A DNA stretch of 64,000 nucleotides from the NCBI RefSeq assembly GCF_030269925.1, contig NC_085128.1:11286501-11350500 (forward strand), written 5' to 3'. Position 1 is the stretch's first letter, and each line of letters begins with the position of its first letter. A model generated the notes under the pieces. The model had not been told where the DNA came from, searched no databases, and saw nothing but the letters and a program-made list of their open reading frames with translations. This stretch comes from Bombyx mori. Its lineage: Eukaryota > Arthropoda > Insecta > Lepidoptera > Bombycidae. Shown here piece by piece: positions 1 to 12,420 of the stretch. The position numbers were made by a program, and so were the translations under genes.

Positions 1-1940
1 AATTCGATACTGGTAAAAGTTCTGTAAGACTTTAAGAACACATTGTGAGTAGATTCAAAAGCAAATAAGATACGGGAAGCAGGGAGAGTAAATTTTCCGC
101 TACCGGGATCCTTTTTCCAGTCGCAAAGCTGGACACGAAATGGTTCTTTTCCTACCGTGTTAGAGTTCTGATGTTACGTTCAAATATCGAGTTTTCTTTG
201 TGCTTAACGAATGGTATTTCGATTTCAAGAAAATTCGAATTATGTTTTAGTTTTATAAAACTTGCTTAGATACAAGACGAATCGAAGAAAGCACTTAGCC
301 ATTATCCAACAATATCGACGTAAGATACGCATCAAAATACCGCACACATCCCCACTCGAGATTACAATAGGACAGCAAACAATCCGGGCATTGTACGGAC
401 ATTCTCAATATCCCGAAACACACGAGCCCTAAATAAAACTCAGTCGAGCAGGTCTGGGAACGTTCACAAAGCGACATGTGTAACCCAGCCCGATGGATAA
501 AAGCACTATTAAGATAGTAGGAGCGTTACAGTCGTCTTGGCTGGGTTTATTGCATCTTTGTTTGCTCGGGAGGCAATAGAGGCTCGCCCGCCCCAGTAAT
601 TCAACAGTCTACGGGCTTCCGATTGTTATTACCTAGTATATCTAACAACTACAGCGGTACCTCGTGGGATCGCGGCGAGGATGATTGATGGCCTTTTAGA
701 CAGTCGTTTTATACAGAACTGAGAAGGCTTTCGTAACGGGCTATTTGGAACGCTGTGGAGTATCTGTAATTCGGGAGTTTCAAATGAGTTTCAAACTGGA
801 ATAATGGGGGTTTGTACCTTGTTGAGTCGGACGGGAACACATTCTCCGGGATTTTAAAGTCTAATTAACGATGGTGAGGTTAAATTTGAAATGTTATTGT
901 GATACACGTACATACTTTGGTTTTTTAAAGATTATATTTATTTATTTATTTCGTATATAAAACCGAAATTTCCTCGAATATGATATAAGATAATTAGAAT
1001 AATGATTAATCAAGACACAGTTAATTGATTTGAGAAAAAAACTTTTTTACAAAAAAAAAAAGAATTTTTCGTCAATTTGTTACATATACATTGAAGAAAC
1101 AACTATGCTTTTTCTGAAATTGGAATAAAATAACAGAATTGCGTCAGATATAAATGCGTAAAATATTTCGTTTCGTTATAGTAGAAATAATCTAAGTAAT
1201 AGCTTAATGGGAACACTTTTTGTCATAATACATTTAAATTATATTGTAAATTAAATTTGCTGCACCTTTAAAAAAAAAAAAAAAATGTATAGTTAACGAA
1301 AATAATGATGCAATTATTAATCAAAGTGGAAAGATGCTCTGTTTTAAGAAATTTCAACAAAATTCTGGGCATATTTCAAAGTCGTAATAAAAATACATCT
1401 CCGGTTTCATGAGGCTAATAAAAAGAATGTTTCAATCTATTCTATTTTATGCTTGCTATAAAATGTTTACAAACATAAAATTTAATTTAAACATATTTTT
1501 AATGGAAAATCGTTGTGATTAGTTGAATGAGTTTTTATTGAGGATAATGACTTTTTGTTTGCAAGCATCAGCATAAAAACAAACAATTGAAAAAAGTGTA
1601 TTTTTCTCTTCACCGTACAAAGTCATAAATACTCATAATAATATAATAATTATAATAAATTGACATAATATGTAACAGAAATAGATTTTTTTCCACTATA
1701 AATCAGCACAAAATATTATTCCATTGAAAAGTACACTTTTTTCAGGTAACATCTACGAATAGCAGCCATTTTCTTTGAATGAATGAATGAATGAATAAAG
1801 TGTAAAGGTTCGAAATCTTTACAAGCCAGCAATCTTTGATTACATCAACGATTTTTTTTGAAACAGCAAAATTGTGTGTCTCTGCGAAAGTTTGGAGCCA
1901 GTTAAAGGAATGCGAGAAACATTTGAAATTAGAAAACCAT
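1..1940. other. AT-rich DNA, no gene seen
   Basis: Only short chance ORFs are present. A (GAAT)n microsatellite lies at about 1779-1799 and a short (TTTA)n run near 938-952. The stretch 480-860 is somewhat richer in G+C but I recognise nothing in it. Confidence 0.5.
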
Positions 1941-1941
1941 T

Positions 1942-2194
1942 TCGATGCCTCCAATGAACACTCTAACTCAAATTTTTGAAATTTTCATTTTTCACGCAAA
2001 TCGCTTCACTATGTTAAAAGTATTACAATTAATCATTATTGATGGGGTTCAAAGCAAGGGTAAATCAGCTAGCTACACAAAAAAACCATAAATATATCTG
2101 CAATAATAAAGATTTTATCAACTTTTTTCGTTTAAATGCTCCTCCTGTAAATCTACGAGTTTGGAGTTAGCGTAGTGTTCATTGGAGGCATCGA
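1942..2194. repeat. Inverted-repeat element, MITE-like
   Basis: A perfect 21-bp inverted repeat lies at 1942-1962 and 2174-2194, about 250 bp apart end to end. A short interrupted stretch of further pairing continues inwards. The size and symmetry suit a small non-autonomous DNA transposon or foldback element. I see no clear target-site duplication, so the family is unknown. Confidence 0.45.
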
Positions 2195-2698
2195 TTTATT
2201 TTTGTTCATCATCACAATCATCGAATACTTTCAATTGACGTTCACAAGTAAACAGTACATTGGCCTTCGATTTCTAAACAGACACACAATCCAACAGAAT
2301 CGTTCTCGAACGTTTGCGAGTTTGAAATCGAGCCACCGATACGTCCAACGTGAATTTTACAGGAAACTCTTGCGTGAAGCTACCTGAATCGTTACGTAAG
2401 TTAGCTCATTTATTCATAAGAGAAAAGCGGACTCAAGCCTCTCGAAAAATACGTGACCGACAGGAAATTAATAATGTACAAGAAATGAGAACACAGCCTA
2501 GGTATGATAGTTGCATTATGCTGTGACGTCACATGCATAAGTCCATTTTATTGCTCCGGTATCGCATAAATAGAAAGCTCTGCTGGAAATCTATACTTCG
2601 CTACTAGGGTTTTGTTAGTTATTAATATGTTGCAGATTTAGTTCCCTGGTCTGAATTTGAAAGAGTAATACACGTGTACAAACGTGTTTGTAAAAAAT

Positions 2699-2836
2699 AA
2701 TTTTTTTTATTGCTTAGACGTGTGGACGAGCTCACAGCCTACATGGTGTTAAGTGGTTACTGAAGCCCATAGACACCTCCAACGTAAATGCGCCACACAC
2801 CTTGAGATATAAGTTGTAGGGTCTCAGTATAGTAAT
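2699..2836 (-). mobile_element. Bm1 SINE, 3' part
   Basis: The poly(A) end reads as a T-run followed by TTGCTTAGACGTGTGGACGAG, then the Bm1 body with AACGTAAATGCGCCAC and TTGAGATATAAGTT. Only the 3' third is kept. Confidence 0.85.
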
Positions 2837-2939
2837 GTAAAAAATTTGAAACACAATGAAAAATAGAAATTGAATATTATCTTTTTTATCTTGACTTCTC
2901 GGTCTGCCTGGTTATAAAGGCTCAACCAGAAAGACATCA

Positions 2940-3035
2940 TAACGTGAATACTACACGCATGGAAATCACACCTATTTCTTTGGCGGAGCAGTAATCCAGT
3001 TTGAAGAGTGGGATAGCCGTTATATTTTAAAATTG
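2940..3035 (+). mobile_element. Decayed Bm1 SINE fragment
   Basis: CCTATTTCT, AGCAGTAATCC and GTTTGAAGAGTGGGATAGCC follow the Bm1 middle section in order with many mismatches. It is in the opposite orientation to the neighbour at 2699. Confidence 0.5.
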
Positions 3036-3185
3036 AAACTTCGAAAAGGCTGAATGTGGGTAACATTTAAGGATTGATGTCTTCGGGATTCGTTAAGCAT
3101 TTAACACGAAATGGGCCGTGAGGCTATTCACTCATCTTGTCACTCATTAAAAAAATTACAGTTTAAATGTATTGTATAGCAGCTG

Positions 3186-3246
3186 TCATAGTCTTCAAAT
3201 TGGAACGCATGACAGCCTCGCGGCAAAAATAGGCAGGGCACTGGTA
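3186..3246 (-). mobile_element. Decayed Bm1 SINE fragment
   Basis: CTTCAAATTGGAACGCATGA followed by AATAGGCAGGGCACTGGT matches the Bm1 central segment with about a fifth of positions changed. Confidence 0.5.
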
Positions 3247-3589
3247 AAAAAAACCTATCGATACCATGATCAACTAAATATAAACACATATGACGCTAAA
3301 ATAGCGTGTTAAGTTAACAAAATTGTAAACGATCCATTCGCTAATCAAACAACTGGATATGGAATGAAGCCATCTTTCCAGTAAAAGCCAATTAAAGTGT
3401 CATTCACTTTTTGATAACTGCTTTACAAAAATGAAACGCTGGCTCGGTGTCCGGAGCTAATACCAGTCGTGCGTTTTGATTGAAATTAATTAACTACGCA
3501 CGCTCGCAACGACCTGCTAATTATGATGTATCGCTGTGTGTTTGTTTTTCGACTTGTGTTTAGTTAGCTTCTTCTATTTGTGTTTTTAG

Positions 3590-3790
3590 CGTTTATGTGC
3601 AAGTCTATGTTTCCGCTACCCGTCGGGGCGTAGCTGGATTAGCCTCATAGGCTACCAACGAATAGGTAAGGGAAAAAAGGGACCCCGTGCTTAGACCTTC
3701 GCTACCTCGGAGGGGATCGGACGCTTGGGCGAAGAGTGCAGGGGAGTCGTTTAGTAGGTAGGGCCCTAAAATTCCTTGGGCCCGCGGAAC
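3590..3790. other. GC-rich island, possible transposon remnant
   Basis: About 200 bp are clearly richer in G+C than both flanks. No ORF, SINE motif or terminal repeat is recognised. A decayed LINE 3' end or LTR piece is likely but not shown. Confidence 0.3.
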
Positions 3791-4417
3791 AAATGTAATG
3801 ATATAAAATGTATGTGTAAGATTATTTTTTTTAAGTTACTAACAAAGATTATAAGTAATCCTGACTAACAAAAATAATGAAATAATAATAATAATAGTAA
3901 TAATAATAATCAAAACGTGAGCGCTGCTGTCCCACTATAAACATAACAGTGAAATCTGTATTGCTATGAAACGCAATTATTCTTCAATTAAAACCGAACT
4001 GCAAGCTTGATTGGCGAAATAATAGCTAACAATGCTAAAAATGCGAAAATAAATTGAGTTGCTAGCTTTACTATACCTTTTTTTTTACTATACCTTGTAT
4101 AGTACCTACTAATACCTATTTTACTATACCTTTGTTTGTAATCAACTAAGGCTACGATAGCCACACGAACACGATGAGCATACCTTTAATATACATTGCA
4201 ATAATCACTTGTTTATTTACAGAAAAATAGACCGTAGTTAACGTTATATTCAAATGTGGATGAATAATAATTTACCAGTACGTGACCACGAAAACCGTAA
4301 AGTATTCGAAGCTTCCGAAGTAACCAAAAAATAACGAGGTTAAATCGTTCTAATATATTCGATTCGGGTTGATGCGCTTATGGGACCCTGTAACATTTTA
4401 TCATACGTGAGCATCGC

Positions 4418-4540
4418 TTATTGAGGTTCGCGGGGATCCGCTGGATGCAGGCAGCGCAGGACCGGTCTTTGTGGCGAAGCTTGGGGGAGGCCTATGTCCA
4501 GCAGTGGACGTCTGTGGGCTGATAAGAAGAAGAAGAAGAA
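4418..4540 (+). mobile_element. RTE-like LINE, severely 5'-truncated 3' end
   Basis: The insertion is flanked by a perfect 9-bp target-site duplication, GAGCATCGC, at 4409-4417 and 4541-4549. It holds the last codons of an ORF2 (4424-4522, ending GEAYVQQWTSVG then TGA) and a short (AAG)n tail. This ending, with a trinucleotide tail instead of poly(A), is typical of the RTE-type LINEs common in moths. The clade is inferred from that 3' end only. Confidence 0.75.
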
Positions 4541-4559
4541 GAGCATCGCCAATGCCAGA

Positions 4560-6900
4560 GCCACAACCAAATCGCTACCAAATATTTTATATCGTATTTT
4601 TTTTTCCATAAACTGAAATTATTTTACAGCCTATGACTTCAAAGTGTCTCTTGTAGCTTTGTAATTTAATCGCGATAAATGTTTAAAAATCAATAAAACC
4701 ATTTCGAAACGTTTTAGCTAGTGACGCTTCTCTTCTCAACAGTGATGTTTCTGCTTCTTTGCTTTGAATTTTAAAATGTTTATATTGTTCTCATTTTAAC
4801 TACCTATGAGTGTTTGCCTTAAATTATGAACTCACTTTATTATTCAGTTCGGTTTTCTATCTCACACATGCTCTATGTATTTCTGATAAATTTAGGAATG
4901 GTTTCAACTCTTTTTCTTCCATTTGCAGATCAAATATTCCTAATAAATCAACGCACTTTATTCGTTCGGGAAATAAAAAAACCATGACGTCATACACTAA
5001 ACAAAAAAAAAAGCGCACACATCATTATCGTATGACACTTGAATTTGCTGGTTTGTACTCTTTAATGAGAGAAGTTACATTAGTGTAGGAATATAAGAAA
5101 GAAATAAGGTGAGGGTTTTAAATGGAATAGTCGTTTTCACTTCTTAATCTTGACTGATGGATCCTATGCCGGATAAAAGCCTTAATCTACGTAGCACTAC
5201 GAGCAGGGGAGACACAGAGGGGGGCAGGAGAGGGGGTGAAAATTAACGAGAATACTCAGGAAGTGTATGAAATATTAAGCCTATTAATTATGAAGATCAC
5301 AAAAGAGTGGTGGAGTAAGCACTGTTTTGATGATCCTTGGATATCTTAATGATCATGTGATCCGCGTTCGCTCCGGATTCCGGACTGAATTAAGTACGCG
5401 TGTTTGAATTATGTAAGAGTGCCTGAACTGAAGTGAGATACGATTCGGTTGGACTTTTACTTCATGTATGAATTTAAAGGTCACACATACATCACACGTT
5501 TCAAAAATTTATCAATTCCAAACTGCTTAATCCAGTAGCGTTTTCAAATGTCCCACACATATAATGTTGGATACGTACTAAAAAGATTAGACTTCGGAAA
5601 ATTCTTAAGCTAGACAGTAAGAACGGAAACCAATTAATCTTTAAGCTTCACTAAGTAAAGCTTTTGTTCTTAGAAAATACAAGCAATAAATGGAGGGAAC
5701 AAGTACGAGTATCAATTTATAAAGAGAACGTAAAATACTTGGAAGATTTTGTTTTATGTCCAGATTCTAGGAAATTGAAATAAATCCAAAATTCTAAATA
5801 AAAAAAGTCCCGAATTAATTAAGTAATTCCTTGAAAATTTAAATTCACGATTCGAATATACAAAATAACTGAGAAAACGTTCTTTTTCGATATATAGAAT
5901 ATAGTATGTCTAAAGATACACAAAATATAAGATAATATCTATATTATGTATTGACTAATTTTAGGCGGATGGTCTATAGAGAAAGAGAATATTAATTTAG
6001 TCAAAACTGATGGTTCAGTGGTCGAGCAACCTTTATTCTTAAGTGCTATGTAAATCTTAAGCACTCAAACGATTCGAGCTTATAAATGTACATATAAGTT
6101 AGATACAAAAATGGAAAAAAAAACACCAGAATTTTTATCGCTTATGATCTGGTGTTAGACATTATTCTTCAAACATTACAGCGTGGATAACACCATCCGC
6201 CACAGACAAGTTACAAATTATATTTTATAACAGTTGTCACATTATAATAATAATAAATAAATAAATATTTACTAACAATCACGCCACGTTAACTGGTCCC
6301 GTGATAAGTTCGTAAAGAACTTGTGTTACAGGTACCAGATAACGGATATAAATGTAAGATTTTTATTATACACATACATATATTTAATAGACATCCATAA
6401 CCCTGGAAAAGACATTTATATTTATCATACAAATATCTTCCCTTAGCGGGATTCGTACCCGAGACCTCCTTGTGTAGTGACCATGTCACTTACCACTACA
6501 AATCAGTGTATGGTTTCTTCATTACAATCGCGTGGTCACGGTATATGCCACGTTCTGGTAAGTAAATTTGAGGTCGAGAAATTACGAAGAATGTAATACA
6601 TTTCAAGATCCGCATGCATATTATCAAGAAACTCGAAATTCTCTCCCCAGATTGTACGTTATCGATTTCATATCTACCATAACTGCTACTAACTGCTAGT
6701 TATACCCATATAGACTTTTTCCTGAGTCACGCGAATGGCTATCGAGTTACAGAAGCCACGTTTATGAGGCTATTCTTAAAGCTAAAAGTCACAATTACAA
6801 TCTAATTTTATATGTAAATTGCTTATTCTTATTTATGTGTAAAGAAGCAAAATTTAAAATTAATTTTTATTTTTATTTTTAATAATTATTATTATATTAT
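4560..6900. other. No gene seen
   Basis: AT-rich DNA with no ORF of recognisable family. A small G-rich patch lies at about 5205-5240. A palindromic TGACGTCA occurs near 4984, which is not more than chance would give. Confidence 0.5.
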
Positions 6901-6984
6901 AATAGTTCGTATTAATTGTATGTATATTTACGGAGATATGTATGTGTATATGTATGTGTACATATATGTATATGTATTTCACTG

Positions 6985-7136
6985 GAATGGTACACCGCGC
7001 GTAGTTCGTTTCCAAATGATTCTTGTCCACCTGATGGTTGTCTGGAAGAGATCGCTCTCAGCGATAAGACCGCCTATTGTACTGTTTTGTTTTTAATGTA
7101 TCGCACTGTTTATTTGTTTTTTGGTGTACAATAAAG

Positions 7137-7168
<32 letters not shown>
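6985..7168 (+). mobile_element. LINE 3' end with (CT)n tail
   Basis: A segment containing GGAAGAGATCGCTCTCAGCG and GTACAATAAAGAATA runs directly into a (CT)n microsatellite at about 7140-7168. The arrangement, with AATAAA just before a simple-repeat tail, fits a 5'-truncated LINE insertion. I cannot name the family from the sequence alone. Confidence 0.5.
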
Positions 7169-7169
7169 A

Positions 7170-9000
7170 ATTTGTCTGATACAGGCTTTACTCATAAGCG
7201 CTATATGATAAAATTTAAGCACATTTCAAGTAACGTGTATTGTGGCAACGTAAGCAAAACGTTCGTAAATTAAATAACCAATACGTCAAGATTACGGTAT
7301 CGGTTACAGGCTTCATCGATTCCTTGTTAAGAATAAGATATCCGGAAAGGTCAAGGAACTCATCCGTGTCTTTTGATTAGCGGAAGCCCCACTTTCGACG
7401 TCAGCACGGTTTAATTAATTACTTCGATAAAAAAAAGTACGATTAAAATACGCCTTATCGTTTTACAAAGCCTCTCCATTTATTATTAAATAAAAGGGCT
7501 ATAGAATTTCAACTGCAACACGAAGCTTTCATTTTGAAGGGCCAACCCTTTGAATGTTTGTTTTATTTAGTTGTTGAACCTTTTTAACAAATGAAGTGGA
7601 TTTTGATTTTATATAAGATTGCTGTTTTTTTTGTTGATACCCTTTTTTGTATTTGATACCTCGTATATTGCATTTTTTGATCGATTATTTGTTTGTCTAT
7701 TAAATTCTATTTTATTTGCCGTCTAGATATTAACTATCCAACTACTGCACTTTATACAGTGCTTAAATTCAAATTGCTAAATCAAAGCAATTAAGGAATA
7801 TGACTATTTATCTCACATCTTTCAATTTTGTCAATATATATTGCATTTTTTTCATTGTAAATGTATTCTTAACTCCTGAAAAAACGATATCAAGTAACTT
7901 CATGTACATATTATGATATCATACCCTCCAGAAAATGAAAGACTTAACTGCGTTTATACTGTGTAATATAAATACGATTTTACTGAAATATAAAATTAAA
8001 ACTATATTAAATACTTACATTTAACAAAATATAACATTAGAGCCCTTAATATCTTTATTTGAATTAATATTTTAAACAATATTATCATGTGAGATCGAAT
8101 TTTTCAACATTAAATTTATTTTCTATTTTTCAGTTGGATTTTCGCTTAAAGCATATTTTTTTATTTTTTTATAGTATTACTTATTTGATATGTTTCGTCT
8201 GAAACAAAATCTTTTAAAATCGTTATCTCCAACTTTAAGAGGTCTACTGAAGTCCCAAAAATTGCACAGGTTCCAAGGATCGATACTTTCGGCCAAGGTC
8301 ACGACCATGTAAATAAAAATGTTTTTTTTTTTAAATCTTTTACGGTGTGTTTTATGTCTTAAAACTACATTTAAATATAACTAAATATAAACTTTTTTAA
8401 ATGCAGACTGCGTTTAATACAGTAAATTTTTTGGACGACCCTAGATAATATGAATGCTAAAATACGTGTAATGTATGTACGGCTTTCACAAAATTTTCCA
8501 TACCCTTTTTTTTTACTAAATGGTTGAAATTGAGTTTTTCGATAATTTTCCAAAGCTAAGTCTTAAAATATTTATGGAAAATGAATTTGAGCAGTGGCCT
8601 TTAGTATGCGACATCAGAAGATCGACTATATATCGCGCTTGTGTTGAAAAAATAACGCAAAACGTGCAATAGTGAGCCGACACGAATACTCAGATCTTTA
8701 ACGAACGCTCGCTGTTGTTGCAAACAAAGAACTATACAATCTGTTGACGCGATTACTGGCTAATGACTACACACAGTACTTTCACTCGCTTTGTGCCGTT
8801 GATATTTTTAATGAGAACGGAGTGAATACAGTCATGTTGTGTCGGTTGAATGGTGTTTCAGCTTATATACGACGAGGGCGTACAACGCGGGTAAACTTAT
8901 TTAAATTTATTTTATCGGATTTTTACCTGCGAAGTTCATGTCCATTTACAAAATGATTTCTATAATGGATTTCTATAATGGATGGATGGATTAAATTTGC
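7170..9000. other. No gene seen
   Basis: AT-rich unique sequence. A short open stretch at 8744-8956 (+) has no recognisable domain. Small TGGATTTCTATAA-type duplications lie at 8955-8995. Confidence 0.5.
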
Positions 9001-9007
9001 TTATTTT

Positions 9008-9436
9008 TCTATACTAATATTATAAAGAGGAAAGATTTGTTTGTTTGTTTGTATTGAATAGGCTCCGAAACTACTGAACCGATTTGAAAAAATATTTCGC
9101 TGTTTGAAAGCTACACTATTCCCGAGTGACATATCTTTTTTGAAAAAAAATAATAGGGATTCTTACTATAACTCCAGTAATGTAACCCAAGGTGTAAAAA
9201 AATTACCTAAAAAAATCTTAACATCGCGTGCCCTGCGAAAACTATTGATGATAGAATAAAATAATCACTACGACTTTGTAGAACACATTATTATTTACAT
9301 AAAGTGTCGTGACAGCATATGCCTAACTATTACAGTTATGCCGCAATAAGTGTTCTTTTATTTTAAAAAATAAAACAGCATCAAATATCGTTGAAATTTT
9401 TGTTAAAGACCCGAGCGGAGCCGGAGCGGGCCGCTA
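9008..9436 (+). mobile_element. Helitron-like non-autonomous element, family 1
   Basis: The left end is TCTATACTAATATTATAAAG and the right end is GGGCCGCTA, near the TC...CTAG ends expected of Helitrons. The interior carries ACTACTGAACCGATTTGAAA and CCCGAGTGACAT. The same family occurs inverted at 52512-52905. There is no coding capacity. Family assignment rests on the ends and is tentative. Confidence 0.55.
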
Positions 9437-9604
9437 TATTTAATAAATAAGATGAACATAAATATTTTCAAACGTAAAAATGTGTACGCTAAATGCTTTC
9501 GTGTGAATGCTTACATTTTCATACAAGTAACTTTATCGCTATTACAAATGCAAATTACGTTTAAAGTTCTTATATAATAATATATGACAAATAGTATTTT
9601 TGTT

Positions 9605-9931
9605 GCCCACGTCATTACGGTTCCTCCCGATCCATTTACAGTGCTTTTAGGTGCCACAAGCACCGGTCACCGTCCTCGTCGAACCAGTCGTTTGCGACGA
9701 AGGGCTCGACGAGCGAATCAACCCACTGAGTTTCTCGCTGGATCTTCTCAGTGGATCGCGTTTCCGATCCGGTGGTAGATTCTGTGAAGTATTGGCTAGC
9801 CAGGGCAGTGCTTCGCTGGCCCTAGGGCCAGTGTTACCAACACTCTGGTTTGAGCCCCGTGAGCGCACCTACATGTTAGGGCGAAGCTCAAATGGCCTCT
9901 CAAGGCTATCAGCATAGGTAGGAAAAAAAAG
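9605..9931 (+). mobile_element. Jockey-clade LINE 3' fragment (subfamily B)
   Basis: This 5'-truncated copy has the end of ORF2, the 3' UTR and a short poly(A) at 9924-9931. It matches the 3' ends at 36620-36910 and, inverted, 55952-56260. The UTR contains the paired blocks CCCACTGAG/CTCAGTGG and CTGGATC/GATCCGG, which can form a pseudoknot with one G-U pair. Confidence 0.85.
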
Positions 9932-9934
9932 CTG

Positions 9935-10609
9935 TATTGTAGTGCCGAGTTCTTATTACAGGCCACTAGTCAAGCCCTGCCATACTTCACTACGACTATC
10001 GTTTATTGTTCTAAACCGTCCTATTTGCTGAAACGGTTCAATCTCTGCCTGTCGTACATTGATGATACTGAGCCGAAAGGCGTGTCTGCAGTGCTCAAAA
10101 TAAACTTAGAGATTTACACCTCAATTGGACAGATACGTGAACGCGTACTAAAGTCTCAAAGCGTCGAATGTGAGTTCAACTAAAGCCGAAATAAAATGTA
10201 GCTACTCTTTTTTATTCTATGAAATGATGATATTGTTTGTTTTAGCGGTTAGTTATAAAGAGGCAGGGTATTTTTGACACGTATTAATTAATTTAAATAT
10301 ATTTGTTTTCTATCTATCCATTTATTTTTGTAAAAAAATCTTTTTACGTGATTTTCAAGAACTTCGAAATGTCTAATTAACTTGAAAATTTGTATGTGTT
10401 TCCGTGCCAAACAAAGCTTATACATACATATTTTGTTTAAAGGTAATATCTATCTCTGTCAAACCTTCAGTAGCTAAAGAGATGTACGTGAAAAAACAAA
10501 GCGAATGATACTAAAATAAATAATAAGAAACAACTGGGAACAACTTTCGGACGGTCATTCAGCCCCAAACAAGATTTTTTGTGTTATAGGTACCAGAGAC
10601 TGACATACA
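9935..10609. other. No gene seen
   Basis: Unique sequence between the Jockey fragment and the mariner. Nothing recognisable. Confidence 0.5.
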
Positions 10610-10611
10610 TA

Positions 10612-11866
10612 CCTAGTCAGGTCATAAATTCATTCATATACCAAAATGAACTTAACAAAACATAGATTCTTATGACACTAAAGTCTATTCAAAATGACCT
10701 CCGTGATTTTGAATACAGGCCTTTAATCTGCGCGGCCAGTCGTCTATCGCAGCACGAACGAGGTCCATGTCAATATCGGCAGCTGCCTTAATCAAGGATG
10801 TCTTGAGTGACTCCAAATTGGGATGAGGCTTTGAGCACGCCTTTTCCTCCAAATGTTGCCATATCTTGTAATCTAACGGATTCTAATCTGGACTGGAGGA
10901 GGGCCAGTCTTCGTGCCGGATGAAGTCGATTTCACGCGCCGCCAGCCAGTCTTGTGTGCTCTTCGCTCTATGAGCTGGCGCCGAATCTTGTTGGAATACC
11001 CAGTGCCTGTTATTGAACATGGTATGAGAAACAGGTTCCACAAGGTTCGTCAGGACTGTATTTTGATACACAACTGCATTCGTTTTTACACCTTGCTCAC
11101 AAAAATGTACCTCTGTTAAGCCCCAATAAGAAACTCCCAACCCTACCATGAGCGAGGATGGAAAATGACCTCGTTGGACACGCGGAATACGGTTGCTCGC
11201 TTCTTCACTACTGTGTGCGTACACCTTATCATTTTGTTTGTTGTAGCTCTCTTCTACGGTAAAAATTTTTTCATCTGAAAAAAGAATTTCCCGATATTTT
11301 TTTCCCGCGTACCGCTTCAACAAAGCGCGGCATCTCTTCAGTCTCAGGTCCATTAGACGAGCATTCAAACGATGTCCTGTTTTTCTTCGATATGCCCGAA
11401 GCCCTAAGTCTTCATTTAACACCCTTTTCACCGTGGTTCTGCTTAACCCCATCTGAAGGGCCAACAGTTTCTGCTTACGTTTGGGATTTCTTTGAATTCG
11501 CGCCTTCACAGCTTTTATCACTACTGGAGTCCTAACAGACCGAGGGCGACCACTTCTTGACCTGTCATCTACACTAGAGTCTTCATTGTATCGTTTGATG
11601 GTACGATAAACGAATCTTTTGGTTATATTCCAATTTTTCAGTATGTTAAAAATTTGAATTGGCGCGTAACCGCAACGATGCAACGCAATAACTGCAACAC
11701 GGTCTTCTTTAAGCGTCCACTCCATATTTAAAAATGAGTAAAGTTCTAAAAGTATACATTTTTATTTTCATGAACAATTCGAAATTCGAATTTAATAAAC
11801 TTTTTTGTGGCCAGCATTCTAAAAGAAAAGTTTTTACTCTGTGACAATACTTATGACCTGACTAGT
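10612..11866 (-). mobile_element. mariner (maT/Bmmar1-type) DNA transposon
   Basis: Terminal inverted repeats CTAGTCAGGTCATAA lie just inside both ends and TA dinucleotides at 10610-10611 and 11867-11868 fit the TA target duplication of Tc1/mariner elements. The 1255-bp length suits a complete copy. The single transposase gene is read leftwards. It sits against the 3' end of the SINE-like element at 11870-12420. Confidence 0.88.
10685..11725 (-). pseudogene. mariner transposase with one premature stop
   Basis: The protein starts MEWTLKEDRVAV with an N-terminal helix-turn-helix region, then the linker-like SRSGRPRS. The first catalytic Asp is in FSDEK and the second in QQDSAPAH. The third is in NPLDY, with 37 residues between the second and third, giving the D,D37D signature of the maT/Bmmar1 lineage. 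One in-frame TAG replaces the residue between SSPD and NPLDY, so the 280-residue product lacks the last catalytic Asp. Beyond the stop the frame stays open for about 65 more codons to TAG at 10685-10687. The copy therefore looks recently inactivated. A Leu-codon-to-TAG change is the simplest explanation, because mariner relatives have Leu there. Confidence 0.9.
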
Positions 11867-11869
11867 TAT

Positions 11870-12420
11870 ATATTAATACGTGAAGCAGAAATTTTGTACC
11901 CCTTTTTACGAAAATTGCGCGGACGGAGGAGAATTAAATTTCTCACACTGATAAGGAATATAGAGAAGGAGTGCAGAATACTAATATTTTTTAAATTATG
12001 CATAAAAAAGTCATTAAATCAATAAAGAAAACGTTACACACACTACTACCATGTATTTGACACACACACGCATGTATGTTTATTGTTAAAATCTGTGGTC
12101 AAATTGAGAATTGATTAATATTGTTTGTCTTTAATATTATTTGTCTATAGTGTAGTCTTGGCGGAATCTGTGACTATAGAAGTACAATAGTCTTTGACAA
12201 TAGAACCATAATAATGTTCCATAACCATAGTAATGTTCAATGAGTATTATGCGGTAGGCAGCGGCTTGGCTCTGCCCCTGGCATTGCTGAAGTCCATGGG
12301 CGACGGTAACCACTCACCATCAGGTGGGCCGTATGCTCGTCTACCTACAAGGGCAATAAAAAAAACTTATAATTTCAATTAATTATAGTCGATTTCGACT
12401 ACAGAGGGACCACTAGTATG
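11870..12420 (-). mobile_element. SINE-like element (about 405-bp family), interrupted
   Basis: It matches, in reverse, the elements at 25728-26146 and 53568-53972. The 5' end is at the right (GGGACCACTAGT in plus orientation) and the 3' end at the left (ATTAATACGTGAAGC). A CR1-like tail is inserted at 12250-12365. No coding capacity. Confidence 0.7.
12250..12365 (+). mobile_element. CR1-like LINE 3' tail
   Basis: GCGGTAGGCAGCGGCTTGG through GGGCAATAAAAAAA matches the end of the copy at 37376-38168. It is a very short 5'-truncated insertion inside the SINE-like element. Confidence 0.75.

Noticed and set aside
2524..2573. TGACGTCA followed by an ATAAATAG box
   Set aside because: Resembles a CRE plus TATA promoter, but no ORF or exon follows, and TGACGTCA also occurs near 4984 and 43870, about what chance allows.
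4418..4609. 63-codon minus-strand ORF
   Set aside because: Antisense of the RTE-like tail. Its Phe-rich part is just the (AAG)n tail read backwards.
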